Positions 46,759 to 58,683 of a DNA stretch of 64,000 bases are shown here, in pieces (the first letter of the stretch is position 1; each line of letters starts with the position of its first letter). A program made the translations under genes and the position numbers. The stretch covers positions 1-64,000 of the forward strand of contig JBFWNR010000008.1 in assembly GCA_050250955.1 (NCBI GenBank). The letters are read 5' to 3'. Source of the stretch: CAWAYR01 sp050250955. Lineage in GTDB: Bacteria; Acidobacteriota; Vicinamibacteria; Vicinamibacterales; UBA2999. The notes beneath the pieces were generated by a model that was not told the origin of the DNA, made no database searches, and worked only from the letters and a program-made list of their open reading frames with translations.

Positions 46759-46962
46759 ATGGCTGTCGCACGAGTCACCGAGATCATCGCCGCCTCCAAG
46801 AAGAGCTTCGAGGACGCGGTCGAACAGGGCGTCGCCCGGGCCTCGAAGACCCTGAAGAACGTCGAGGGCGCCTGGGTGCAGGACATGAAGGTGGTGGTCG
46901 CCAAGGGCAGGATCACCGAGTACCGCGTCAACCTCAAGGTCACCTTCATCCTCGAGAAGTAG
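46759..46962 (+). CDS. Dodecin (flavin-binding)
   Basis: 67 aa, the normal size of dodecin, which forms a dodecamer storing or buffering flavins. The pattern RVTEIIAASKKSFEDAVEQG, a central GAWVQDMKV with the tryptophan expected to stack on the flavin, and the final RITEYRVNLKVTFILEK fit the family. ATG 46759 has AAGGAG 8 nt upstream; an in-frame GTG at 46750 lies within that site and is rejected. It ends 4 bp from the convergent acs. Confidence 0.92.
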   Translation: MAVARVTEIIAASKKSFEDAVEQGVARASKTLKNVEGAWVQDMKVVVAKGRITEYRVNLKVTFILEK

Positions 46963-46966
46963 GGCG

Positions 46967-48940
<1,974 letters not shown>

Positions 48941-48994
48941 GCGCCCGATTCTATCGCCGGCGTTGCGGCGATGCATCGGTCGAACGGCCGCGCT

Positions 48995-49912
48995 TCACGC
49001 CGTGGCGAGGAATTCCCGCATCCGCCGCCGCGCCACCTCGTCCGGCAGTGGCCCGAAGGCCGCCGCGGCATTCTCGGCCATGTGCTTCGGGTTGCTGGTC
49101 TCGGTGAGGACGCAGGTCACCGCCGGGTGGGCCAGGATGTACTTGAGCGAGAACTGCGCCCAGCTGGTGGCGCCCAGCTCGGTGGCCCACGGCGGCAACG
49201 GCGTGGCGGCGAGGCGCTTGAACAGCGCGCCGTTCATGAACGGGCGGTTGACCAGCACGGCCACGCCGCGGTCGGCGGCCAGCGGCAGCAGCGTCGTTTC
49301 GGCCTCGCGTTCGGTGATCGAATAGTTCACCTGCGTGAAGTCCGGACGTTCCTTCCGGAGGAACGCCTCGAGCGCACCGTGCAGCCTCGGCTCCGACACC
49401 GTGATGCCGATGTAGCGCGCCTCCCCGGCGTCTTTCCACGCCCGCAGGCTCGGCCAATGCGTCTCGAGATCGGTGAGGCTGAAGATCTGCGCCAGATCGA
49501 TCGGCTTCCGGCCGTAGAGGCGCTGCGCCTCGCGGAACTGGGCAACCCCTGCGGCTTTGCCCACCTTGTCGATCTTGGTGGCGACAAAGAGCTTGCCGCG
49601 CAGTTCGGGCTCGTTGATCACCGCGCCGAAACGGCCGTCGTTGGCCGGGTTGCGCGGCCAGGTGTCGACGACCGTGCCCCCCTCGGCGACCAGCGTGCGC
49701 AGCACCTGGCGCAGCGGACTCTCGCCGTGCGCGGCGATCTCCTCGACGACTTTGCTCGACCCGAATCCGACCACCGGCAAGCCCTCGCCGCTGACCGGGA
49801 TACGGCGGGTGGGCATCGAGCGCTGGGCGTCCGCAGTCGCGGGGGACCACCCGGCGGCGCCAGCAGCCGCCACCAGGGTCAGGAACTCACGCCGGTTGGT
49901 CTCGCTCGCCAT
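48995..49912 (-). CDS. Tat-exported aldo/keto reductase-like protein with altered active site
   Basis: 305 aa. Twin-arginine leader (TNRREFLTLVAAAGAAG) followed by an AKR barrel: FGSSKVVEEI, VVDTWPRNP, LFVATKID, LAQIFSL, ARYIGITVSEP, TQVNYSITERE. The catalytic Asp (VDTW) and Lys (TKI) are in place, but the usual Tyr (YG after the Asp) and His (QIH) appear replaced, by Arg/Asn and Phe. It may bind a nucleotide without standard reductase chemistry. It lies between ino1 (25 bp) and acs (54 bp). Confidence 0.82.
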   Translation of the reverse strand: MASETNRREFLTLVAAAGAAGWSPATADAQRSMPTRRIPVSGEGLPVVGFGSSKVVEEIAAHGESPLRQVLRTLVAEGGTVVDTWPRNPANDGRFGAVINEPELRGKLFVATKIDKVGKAAGVAQFREAQRLYGRKPIDLAQIFSLTDLETHWPSLRAWKDAGEARYIGITVSEPRLHGALEAFLRKERPDFTQVNYSITEREAETTLLPLAADRGVAVLVNRPFMNGALFKRLAATPLPPWATELGATSWAQFSLKYILAHPAVTCVLTETSNPKHMAENAAAAFGPLPDEVARRRMREFLATA

Positions 49913-49920
49913 GCGCCCTC

Positions 49921-49937
49921 CTGTCCCCTGTCCCCTG
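49921..49937. repeat. Two and a half 7-bp G-rich units between ino1 and the reductase gene
   Basis: CTGTCCC-CTGTCCC-CTG on the forward strand, or GGGGACA units on the coding strand, filling most of the 25-bp gap between the two genes. Confidence 0.65.
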
Positions 49938-51245
<1,308 letters not shown>

Positions 51246-51251
<6 letters not shown>

Positions 51252-51266
51252 CCGTGAAATATAGCA
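51246..51266 (-). promoter_or_regulatory. Extended -10 promoter with an overlapping inverted repeat at the ino1 start
   Basis: The coding strand reads TGC-TATATT (51258-51266), an extended -10 with no good -35, placing transcription start at or within 1-2 nt of the GTG. TTTCAC-CC-GTGAAA (51246-51259) is a perfect 6-bp inverted repeat over the start point, a likely operator position. The region also separates ino1 from the rightward gene at 51301. Confidence 0.5.
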
Positions 51267-51300
51267 TGCGGCCCGGGGACGCCCGGGCCGGCCGGCTATC

Positions 51301-51858
51301 ATGTCGGGCATGCTGTTCAAGTTCTTCCGCCAGCCGGCGATCGATCCGCTGCAGGTGTCGATGACCGGCGTGCGCATGGGCGAGCGCTTCCTCCTCGTCG
51401 GCTGCGACGACGCGGTGCTGCTGGCGGGACTCGGCGCCAAGGTGGGACTGAGCGGCACGGCGGCGGCACTGGTCTTCGACGACCATCAGGCGGTGCGCGC
51501 GCGGAGCGCGGCGGCGCGTGAGGGGTTTCTGATCGAGCAGAAGATCTGGCGTGGCGAGTCCACCGGCTTCGACGCCGACGGCTTCGATCTGGTGGTGGTC
51601 GACGACACCCAGGGCGGCTTCGCCGGACGCGACGCCGCGGTGCGCGCCGCCGTACTCGGCGAGGCCCGCCGCCTCCTCCGCAAGGGCGGACGTGCCGAAG
51701 TGGTCGAAGGCCTGGGCTCTACCGGCCTCTTCGCCAAGCCCACGCCGCGCCCGGCGGGCTACGACACCACCGGCGAACTGACCGCGGCGGGGTTCGCGCC
51801 GGTGCGTGTGCTGGCCGAACTGCCGAACTTCCGGTTCGTCGAGGGTCTGCGGCTGTAG
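51301..51858 (+). CDS. Small methyltransferase-like protein
   Basis: 185 aa. Layout resembles a class I SAM methyltransferase fold: GERFLLVGCDDAVLLAGLGAK as a glycine-poor motif I, ALVFDDHQAVRARSAAAREG, DGFDLVVVDDTQGGF and EARRLLRKGGRAEVVEG as the motif around strand 5. The canonical GxGxG is not clean and the protein is short, so activity is uncertain. Start ATG 51301, or 51310. Divergent from ino1 and convergent with the ADOP permease gene (16-bp gap). Confidence 0.65.
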   Translation: MSGMLFKFFRQPAIDPLQVSMTGVRMGERFLLVGCDDAVLLAGLGAKVGLSGTAAALVFDDHQAVRARSAAAREGFLIEQKIWRGESTGFDADGFDLVVVDDTQGGFAGRDAAVRAAVLGEARRLLRKGGRAEVVEGLGSTGLFAKPTPRPAGYDTTGELTAAGFAPVRVLAELPNFRFVEGLRL

Positions 51859-51874
51859 CGGCCGGTCGGCGCGC

Positions 51875-54520
51875 TCACTCGGCCCGCAGGGCCACCAGCG
51901 GATCGACGCCGGTGGCGCGCCGTGCCGGTCCGACGCAGGCCAGCGCCCCGGCCACCAGGAAAGTCACGGCGACCGCCGCCAGGACGAGCGGGTCGCGAGG
52001 CGGCGTGTCGAAGAGATAAGCCGACAGCCCGGTCGAGAACGCCGCCGCCCCGGCCAGGCCCAGCACCAGACCGAGGGCCACCAGGCCGAGGCCCTGCCCG
52101 AGCACCATCAAGAGGACCGACCCTCGGGTGGCACCGAGCGCCATCCGGACGCCGAATTCGCGCGTGCGCTGCGAGACGTTGGCGGCGATGACGCCGGTGA
52201 CACCGGCCAGGGTGACGGCCATGGCCAGCGCCGCGAAGATCGCCAGCAGCAGGGCGGTGAGACGCGGCCGCGCCAGCGAGTCGCTGCGCACCTGCTCCAG
52301 CGTCTGCACGTCCTCCACCGGCATGTCCGGGTCGAGGGCATGCACCGCCTCGATCACCGAACGGGCCAGCCCGGTCGGATCGCCGGCGCTGCGGACCATG
52401 ATCCGCCCGCCGAGCCCGCCGGGCATCTGCGCGAGCGGGACGAAGGCCTGCGGCACGGCGGCACGGTCGAGCCCGAACTGACGAACGTCACCGACCACGC
52501 CGACGACCGTCCACCAGGTCTCGCGGTCGTCGGTCGACAACCGGGCGCCGATCGGGTCGCCGCCCTCCCAGTAGCGCGCCATCGCCTGGTTGATCACGAC
52601 CACGCGCTGGGCGTCCTTGTGGTCCAGTGCGGTAAAGGCCCGTCCGGAGACCACCGGGATGCCGAGCGTCTCGAAGTACCTCGGACTGGCGACCCGGACG
52701 TCGCCGCGCGGCCGCCGATCGGGGTCGGGTGTGCGGCCCTCGATGTCGAAGGGGGTTTCGTTGGGGTTGGCGCCCACCAGCGGGACGGCGTTGGTGATCG
52801 CCGCCGCTTCGACGCCCGGCAGCTGGTTCAGGCGATCGACGAGCGGCTCGTACAGCCGCAGCTGCGAAAGGGCGTCGGGGTACTTCGAGAAGTTGCCGAA
52901 CACCGTCGCCGCCAGTACCCGGTCGGCGCGATAGCCCGGCTCGACCCGCTGGAGCCGCCACACGCTCGCCAGCAGCAGGCTGGCGCCCACCAGCATGACG
53001 ACCGACAGCGCCACCTGGGCGACGACCAGTGCGTCCTGGAGGCGGCGGCGCCCGGCCGACACACCCGAACCCAGGCTGCCCTGCTTCAACGAAGGCAGCA
53101 CGTCGCTGCGGGTCGACAGCGCCGGGACCAGGCCGAACGCGATGCCGCTGGCCACCGCCACGCTCAGTGTGAACAGCAGCACCCCGGGGTCGAGGCCGAT
53201 GGCGTCGGTGCGCTGGGTGAAGCGGCTCACGAACCGGGTCAGCAGGCCCAGCGTCGTCCACGCGAACGCCAGGCCGACCACCCCGGCCACCGCGGCCAGG
53301 AGCGTGCTCTCGGACAGCAACTGACGGATCAGGCGGCCGCGCCCGGCGCCGAGCGCCGCCCGCATGGCGAACTCCCGATCGCGGCGGAGCATCCGCGCCA
53401 GGGTCAGGTTGGCGACGTTGGCACAGGCGAGAAGGAGGACGAGGCCGGTCGTCGCCAGCAGCAGCCACAGGACCGGGCGGGCCGCGGCGGTGAGTGCGGC
53501 CAGGACCGGCGCGGTGCGTGCCTGGAAGCCGGTTTCGGCGCGGTAGACGTCCGGGAAGTCCTGCTGGAAGCGCAGCCCGACCGTCGCCACCTCGGTGGAC
53601 GCGGCCTCGAACGCGACGCCGTCCTTGACCAGGCCGAACACCCGCAGGCCGGAGAACGCCCGGCGGTTGGCGGCGATGGTGCGTTCGGCCGCCGAACGGA
53701 ACGGACACGCCGACGTCGGCATGTAGAGATCGACGCGATTGGGATAGTGCGGCACGTCGGGGAGCACGCCGATCACGGTGTGCGGCCGATCGTTCATCTG
53801 GAACACCTGGCCGATGATGCCCGGGTCGGCGGCAAAGCGCGTGGTCCAGTAGTCGTGGCCGAGCACCAGCACCGCTTCGGCGCCCTCGTCGTCGTCGGCG
53901 TCGCTGAAGGTGCGGCCGAGGATCGGCTGGATGCCGAGCACGTCGAAGAAGTTGTGCGAGACGACGCCGGTGGCGACGCGATCGGGCTCGCCGCGGCGCA
54001 GCAGATCGAAGTTCATCTGGTGGAACTCGACCAGCCCGTCGAAGCTGGCCAGCTGTTCGCGGTAGTCGTACAGCTCCTTGATCGACACGCCAAAGTTCTG
54101 CTGGCTGGCCAGCGGCGCCGTGTGGTTCACCAGCAGCAGCCGCTGCCCGTTGGCGTAGGGCAGCGGCGTCAGCACCACGCCGTTGACGACGCTGAAGATC
54201 GCCGCGTTGGCGCCGATGCCGAGACCGAGCGTGAGGACGGCCACGGCGGCGTAGCCGGGGGACGCCGCCAGGGTGCGGGCGGCATAGCGCGCGTCCTGCA
54301 GGAAATCGGCGATCCAGCGCAGGCCGCGGGCGTCGCGTGTCTCCTCGACGTGCCGCGTCATCGGGCCGAAGTTCCTGAGCGCCTGCCGGCGGGCCGTGTC
54401 GGGATCCATGCCCTGTCGCATGTACTTCTCCGCTTCCATGTCGAGGTGGAAGTGCATTTCGGCGTGCAGCTGACGATCGAGGTCGCCGCCGCGAACCAGA
54501 CGAGCGAGCCGCTTCCACAT
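51875..54520 (-). CDS. ADOP-type duplicated orphan ABC permease
   Basis: 881 aa with two MacB/FtsX halves: N-terminal cytoplasmic ~75 residues, first helix ~90, a periplasmic MacB-type core, three helices (FtsX block ~370-460), a second core and a final FtsX block. FGPMTRHVEETRDARG, LTLGLGIGANAAIFSVVNGV and RTREFGVRMALGATRG are stereotyped for this family (acidobacterial duplicated orphan permease). Length ~880 is normal. ATG 54520 is 8 bp after the PadR stop; a longer frame overlaps PadR. No ATPase is encoded next to it. Confidence 0.93.
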   Translation of the reverse strand: MWKRLARLVRGGDLDRQLHAEMHFHLDMEAEKYMRQGMDPDTARRQALRNFGPMTRHVEETRDARGLRWIADFLQDARYAARTLAASPGYAAVAVLTLGLGIGANAAIFSVVNGVVLTPLPYANGQRLLLVNHTAPLASQQNFGVSIKELYDYREQLASFDGLVEFHQMNFDLLRRGEPDRVATGVVSHNFFDVLGIQPILGRTFSDADDDEGAEAVLVLGHDYWTTRFAADPGIIGQVFQMNDRPHTVIGVLPDVPHYPNRVDLYMPTSACPFRSAAERTIAANRRAFSGLRVFGLVKDGVAFEAASTEVATVGLRFQQDFPDVYRAETGFQARTAPVLAALTAAARPVLWLLLATTGLVLLLACANVANLTLARMLRRDREFAMRAALGAGRGRLIRQLLSESTLLAAVAGVVGLAFAWTTLGLLTRFVSRFTQRTDAIGLDPGVLLFTLSVAVASGIAFGLVPALSTRSDVLPSLKQGSLGSGVSAGRRRLQDALVVAQVALSVVMLVGASLLLASVWRLQRVEPGYRADRVLAATVFGNFSKYPDALSQLRLYEPLVDRLNQLPGVEAAAITNAVPLVGANPNETPFDIEGRTPDPDRRPRGDVRVASPRYFETLGIPVVSGRAFTALDHKDAQRVVVINQAMARYWEGGDPIGARLSTDDRETWWTVVGVVGDVRQFGLDRAAVPQAFVPLAQMPGGLGGRIMVRSAGDPTGLARSVIEAVHALDPDMPVEDVQTLEQVRSDSLARPRLTALLLAIFAALAMAVTLAGVTGVIAANVSQRTREFGVRMALGATRGSVLLMVLGQGLGLVALGLVLGLAGAAAFSTGLSAYLFDTPPRDPLVLAAVAVTFLVAGALACVGPARRATGVDPLVALRAE

Positions 54521-54528
54521 GGCCGTCG

Positions 54529-54864
54529 TCAGCCCTGCACCGAGAGGATCTTGGCCACCGCGCCGGTCATCCGCTCCCACGACGCCTGCTCCTCGCGAAG
54601 TTGTCGCTGACCGGCCCTGGTCAGCCGGTAGAACTTGGCCTGGCGGTTGTTGTCCGACGCACCCCACTCGGCGTCGATCCAGCCCGCTGTCTCGAGCCGC
54701 TGCAGGGCCGGGTACAGCGAGCCCTGGTTGACGCGCAGCACGTCCTCGGAGACCTGCTGGATCCGCTGCGAGATGCCCCAGCCGTGCATCGGCCCGAGCG
54801 CCAGCGTCTTGAGAATCAGCAGGTCGAGCGTGCCCTGCAGCAGGTCGAGAGACTTGGGAGGCAT
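54529..54864 (-). CDS. PadR-family transcriptional regulator, acidobacterial type
   Basis: 111 aa winged helix: LLQGTLDLLILKTLALGPMH, GWGISQRIQQ, SLYPALQRLETAGWIDAEWG and YRLTRAGQRQL. Members of this short group usually lie directly upstream of ADOP permeases, as here. It presumably represses its own operon; no operator is evident. It follows the rhodanese gene by 5 bp and is 8 bp before the permease. Confidence 0.95.
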   Translation of the reverse strand: MPPKSLDLLQGTLDLLILKTLALGPMHGWGISQRIQQVSEDVLRVNQGSLYPALQRLETAGWIDAEWGASDNNRQAKFYRLTRAGQRQLREEQASWERMTGAVAKILSVQG

Positions 54865-54869
54865 CGTGG

Positions 54870-55748
54870 TCAGGGTCGGCCGGTGCGGACCGGCAGCCGG
54901 CGCCGGCCCCAGTCGACGATCGAGCCGTCGTACATCTTCGCGTCGAAGCCGAGATGGCGGGCCACGAAGTAGATCACCGACGCGCGCATGCCCACCATGC
55001 AGTACGACACCACCGGCACGTCGGCGCGGGCACCGGCGGCTTCCAGCCGACGGCGCAGGTCGGCGTCGGGGAGGAACTGCGACGACCGGCTCACCAGGTC
55101 GGTCCAGACGAGCTGGCGGGCGCCGGCGAGGTGTCCGGCCGGGTGCATCCCGTTCATGCCGCCGTCGGCGCCGGTGAACTCGGCGTCGGGCCGGGCATCG
55201 ACCAGGGCGAGGCGCGGCGACTCCAGGTGCGTCACCAGCCAGTCGGCGTGGGCAACGACCTCGGGCCGAGGCGTGAGGCGCGCCAGGCTGCCTGGATCGG
55301 GCCGCGGCGGCGCGGCCGGCCCGAGTTCGACGGCGTGACCGGCGACGCGCCACGCGCCCAGCCCGCCGTTCAGGACCTTCACATTCGGATGGCCGAGAAA
55401 GTCGAGGGTGAAGAACGCCCGGGTGGCGCCGATCGCCGAGCCGTACACGACCACGTCAGAGGTCGCGCCGACGCCGGCGGCGTGGAACACCTCGCGCAAG
55501 ACCGCCACCGGCGGCAGTTCGGAGCCGAGTTGGTCCGGGCCGTCGATCGCGATGTCGCCGTAACGCACCGGTCTCGCACCGGGGATGTGCCCGTTGGCGA
55601 AGTCGCCGGCGCGGTCCTCGATGTGGAGCACGACGACGCCGGGCGCCGAGAGACGGGCCGCCAGCTCGGCCGGCGACGCCAGCAACCCGGCCGGCGGCGC
55701 GGCCAGCGCAGTGGCGGCCAAGGCGACGACGGCGACTGCTGTCGACAT
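54870..55748 (-). CDS. Exported two-domain sulfurtransferase (rhodanese/MST type)
   Basis: 292 aa. Signal-like N-terminus (AVAVVALAATALAAP), an inactive N-terminal rhodanese domain (VVVLHIEDRAGDFANGHIPG) and an active C-terminal one with the loop SYCMVGMRAS (catalytic Cys), typical of thiosulfate or 3-mercaptopyruvate sulfurtransferases. An export signal would place it in the periplasm. It heads the rhodanese-PadR-ADOP operon; the link to the permease is unclear. The 131 bp separating it from the SDR stop show nothing clear. Confidence 0.9.
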   Translation of the reverse strand: MSTAVAVVALAATALAAPPAGLLASPAELAARLSAPGVVVLHIEDRAGDFANGHIPGARPVRYGDIAIDGPDQLGSELPPVAVLREVFHAAGVGATSDVVVYGSAIGATRAFFTLDFLGHPNVKVLNGGLGAWRVAGHAVELGPAAPPRPDPGSLARLTPRPEVVAHADWLVTHLESPRLALVDARPDAEFTGADGGMNGMHPAGHLAGARQLVWTDLVSRSSQFLPDADLRRRLEAAGARADVPVVSYCMVGMRASVIYFVARHLGFDAKMYDGSIVDWGRRRLPVRTGRP

Positions 55749-55879
55749 TCGACAAGAGTGAGCCGGCTCTTGTCGGATGTCAACAGGAATGGGCCGCCCG
55801 GCTCCGATATCCGGGACGAGGGCCGGGACGGCTCACCAGCACGCCGCTTCGCGCCCTGGAAACGGCTGGCGGCCAGCGG

Positions 55880-56650
55880 CTAGCGGAGACACGTCAGATG
55901 CCGGCCGCCGTCCACGGCGATGGTGTCGCCGGTCATCCACCCGGCACGATCGGAGGCGGCAAACAGCACCGCCTGGGCGATCTCCTCCGGCCGGCCGGGC
56001 CGGCCGAGGGGGTGGGTTTCCCTGGCCCGCTGCAGGAACGCGGCGTAGCGTTCCGCGTCCATGCCGCCACGGGTGTGGAGGTTGGTCACCGTCACGCCCG
56101 GGTTGATGCAGTTGACCCTGACGCCGTGGGGCGCCCAGTCGAGGGCGGCGCAGCGCGACAAGTGATCGAGGGCCGCTTTGCTCGAACAGTAGACGGCGAC
56201 CCCGGCGAAGGCGCGCAGGCCGTTGACGCTCGAGATGTTGACCACGTTGCCCTTCCGCGCTTTCAGGTGCGGAAACGCCTCGCGCATCAGGCGGAACGGC
56301 GCCCGGACGTTGATGGCGAACATGCGGTCGTAGAGGTCGTCGGGCGTGGCGTCGGTGGCGGCGGTGCCGATGATGCCGGCGGCGTTCACCAGCACGTCGA
56401 GGCCGCCGAATCGATCCACCGCGGCGCCAACGATGCGGGCCGGCGCGTCGGCGGCGGTGACATCGGCAGCGACGGCGTGGGTGGCCGCACCCGCGGCCTT
56501 GGCGGTCTCGGCCAAAGCAGCGGCGTCGCGAGCCACCAGCACCACCGAGGCCCCGGCCTGCGCCAGCGCCACCGCGATTGCCTGCCCGATCCCGGAGCTG
56601 GCTCCGGTCACCACGGCCACCTTGCCTGCGAATTCCAGGTCGTTGCTCAT
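55880..56650 (-). CDS. Short-chain dehydrogenase/reductase
   Basis: 256 aa classical SDR: cofactor loop VTGASSGIGQAIA, NAAG (VLVNAAGIIG), catalytic Ser in NISSVNG, YCSSK (Tyr and Lys), and INPGVTVT. Asp at the end of strand 2 is replaced by the ARDAA stretch, so NADP is plausible. Substrate unknown. ATG 56650 starts SNDLEFAGKVAVVTG; upstream frame is non-homologous. No clear ribosome-binding site. It is divergent from the TonB-like gene across 216 bp, in which I see no gene. Confidence 0.92.
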   Translation of the reverse strand: MSNDLEFAGKVAVVTGASSGIGQAIAVALAQAGASVVLVARDAAALAETAKAAGAATHAVAADVTAADAPARIVGAAVDRFGGLDVLVNAAGIIGTAATDATPDDLYDRMFAINVRAPFRLMREAFPHLKARKGNVVNISSVNGLRAFAGVAVYCSSKAALDHLSRCAALDWAPHGVRVNCINPGVTVTNLHTRGGMDAERYAAFLQRARETHPLGRPGRPEEIAQAVLFAASDRAGWMTGDTIAVDGGRHLTCLR

Positions 56651-56866
56651 GGGCGAGGAGTATAAGGGGCCCCTCGGCGTTCCCGGCGTCGGGACCTGCC
56701 GAGGACATGGGATTGTCCCCGTGGCGCCACACGCTGCCGGCGCCTGTGGGGGCGCGGACCACGCGGTGGCGAATTCCGGCCGGATTCGTGACCGTGAACC
56801 GGCACCCGCACCCCGGCGACGCCGGCGCGGATTCGGCAAGCGTTTTGCGAAGGACCGTCAGCAGCC

Positions 56867-57919
56867 ATGCCCTCGCTCCCTGACGACGACGTGTTCTCGC
56901 TGGCGGAGATCGCCGCCGCGGCCCGGGTGGCACCGGCCGTGGTGCTCGACCTCGCGGCCCGCGGCAGCCTGCCAACGGCCGAGGCGGCGGCGGTGTCACT
57001 CGAGACCCTGGTCGGCAGGGACGCCGCCATCGACGCCGTCCGGGCCCTTGCCCACGGCGAACCCGTCGGCGGCGGGACGCGGGCCATCGTCGCCGTCGCC
57101 CCGGAGCTTGCCAGGCCCGCCGGGCTGCCGGTGCTGGTCTCCACCGGCCTGCACGGCATCGCGGTGTTGGCCATTGCCGCCATCGCCAGCCTCGGGTGGT
57201 CGCTTTCAGCCGCAGCTCCGCCCGCCGAAGTGGTGTCCCACGAGCCCGTCCGGCTGGTCTACCTGGCCCTCCCGGGACCGGGCGGTGGCGGTGGCGGCGG
57301 GGGGTTGAAGCAGAAATCGCCGCCGCCCAAGGTGCAGCGCGAGGGCACCCACTCGCTGAACAGCCCGCTGCCGGCGCGGGATCTGCCGCCCCCGGCTCCG
57401 ATCGAAAAGCCGCGCGAGCCGCTGGAATCCACGACCATCGTGGCGCCGATCGCCTCAGCGCCGGCCGACGCACAGACCACTGCTGGCATCCTGCGCGAGG
57501 CGCCGCCCGCGCCAGAACCCACCCAGGGCCCGGGTGACGGTGGCGGGGCCGGGACCGGCCAGGGCGTGGGCCTCGGCGACGGCAGCGGCTCCGGCATCGG
57601 CGACGGATCTGGAGGCGGGATGGGCGGCGGACCCTACCGGCCGGGCAGCGGCGTGGAGCCACCACGCCTGCTGAAGGAAGTGAAGGCCGCGTACACCGAC
57701 GAGGCGCGGCGCCGCAATGTCTCCGGCGCGGTGGAGATGGAGATCACCATCCGCCGCGACGGCTCGGTGAGCGACGTGCGCCTCCTGCGCGGCCTCGGCG
57801 CCGGCCTCGACCAGCAGGCCGTGGCCGCGGTCCGGCAATGGCGCTTCGCGCCGGCCCGGATGAAGGGCACGCCGGTGGACGTGATCGTCGAAGTCTCGGT
57901 GGAATTCACGCTGCGTTGA
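56867..57919 (+). CDS. TonB-like energy transducer with an N-terminal helix-turn-helix-like region
   Basis: 350 aa. Residues ~10-40 (VFSLAEIAAAARVAPAVVLD) look like a MerR-type helix-turn-helix. One membrane helix lies at ~93-112, followed by a Pro/Gly-rich periplasmic linker (~120-255) and a C-terminal TonB domain (~263-350; LLKEVKAAYTDEARRRNVSG, AVAAVRQWRFAPARMKG). It would link ExbBD-type motors to outer-membrane receptors; ExbBD is not present here. The cytoplasmic HTH-like front is unusual. It is 9 bp before the next gene. Confidence 0.82.
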   Translation: MPSLPDDDVFSLAEIAAAARVAPAVVLDLAARGSLPTAEAAAVSLETLVGRDAAIDAVRALAHGEPVGGGTRAIVAVAPELARPAGLPVLVSTGLHGIAVLAIAAIASLGWSLSAAAPPAEVVSHEPVRLVYLALPGPGGGGGGGGLKQKSPPPKVQREGTHSLNSPLPARDLPPPAPIEKPREPLESTTIVAPIASAPADAQTTAGILREAPPAPEPTQGPGDGGGAGTGQGVGLGDGSGSGIGDGSGGGMGGGPYRPGSGVEPPRLLKEVKAAYTDEARRRNVSGAVEMEITIRRDGSVSDVRLLRGLGAGLDQQAVAAVRQWRFAPARMKGTPVDVIVEVSVEFTLR

Positions 57920-57928
57920 GGAGCGGAC

Positions 57929-58672
57929 ATGGACACGATGCTGCTCGTCGTCACGGTGGCGTCCCTGCTGGTGGCGGCGGTCTCGACCACCGTGGCCTGG
58001 CAGGTGACGCAGGCGGATCGCCGGCGGCGCGCCGCCCGGGTCGCGATGCTGGCGGCGGCGGCCGGGGTGACCGAGCCGCTGGCAGTCGCGACACCGGTTG
58101 CGCTGCCGATCGCCCCCCCCGTCGACGACCGCGAACCGGCGACCGCCCCGCTGCCCGGCGGAGTGGCCATCGGTGATCGCTTCCTTGCCGCCGATACGTC
58201 CGGCTCGGGCAGCGCGGGGCGTCAGCACTGGCTGATGGCCGGCGCCACGTTCGCGGCGGTACTGGTCGTCACCGCCAGCGTCGTCTCGATCCTCGGCAGC
58301 CGTCGCGCCGCTGCCGGCGACACGGCGGCCGTCCCGCTCGAGCTGGTCGCCCTGGCGCACCATCGTGCCGACGGCGAGCTCACCGTGTCGGGCCTGGTGC
58401 GCAACCCGGCGGCGGGCTCGCCCGTCGACACGCTCGAGGCCGAGGTGCGGGTGTTCGATGCCGCCGGCATCCTGATTTCGACGCGGACGGCAGTAGTCGA
58501 CACGCACGCACTCGCGCCGGGGCAGCAATCGCCCTTCGCCGTGGCGCTCGGCGAGGCGCAGACGGCCGCCCGCTACCGGGTCAGCTTCCGCACCGCGGGC
58601 ACGATGCGCCCGCACGTCGATCAGCGTTCGAACCTGCCGGCCTCGGTCGACCGCACGGCCGAGGCCCGCTGA
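57929..58672 (+). CDS. Membrane protein with a C-terminal FxLYD-like beta domain
   Basis: 247 aa. A signal/anchor helix (5-25), a cytoplasmic or linker part rich in Ala/Pro, a second helix (~103-125) and a beta domain (~140-235; LTVSGLVRNPAAGSPVDTLE, VRVFDAAGILISTRTAVV) like the repeats found in proteins that bind or present other envelope components. No known function. It sits between the TonB-like and VWA genes (9 and 11 bp), so the three are probably one operon. Confidence 0.72.
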   Translation: MDTMLLVVTVASLLVAAVSTTVAWQVTQADRRRRAARVAMLAAAAGVTEPLAVATPVALPIAPPVDDREPATAPLPGGVAIGDRFLAADTSGSGSAGRQHWLMAGATFAAVLVVTASVVSILGSRRAAAGDTAAVPLELVALAHHRADGELTVSGLVRNPAAGSPVDTLEAEVRVFDAAGILISTRTAVVDTHALAPGQQSPFAVALGEAQTAARYRVSFRTAGTMRPHVDQRSNLPASVDRTAEAR

Positions 58673-58683
58673 GGAGGACGGCC

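Noticed and set aside
51875..54667. Longer start for the ADOP permease at 54667
   Set aside because: It would overlap most of the PadR 3' half; ATG 54520 gives the family's usual MWKRLARL start 8 bp after the PadR stop.
57280..57650. Gly-rich run in the TonB-like protein as a PE-PGRS or antifreeze-like repeat
   Set aside because: It is a Pro/Gly linker between the membrane helix and the C-terminal TonB domain, a normal position for a periplasm-spanning spacer.
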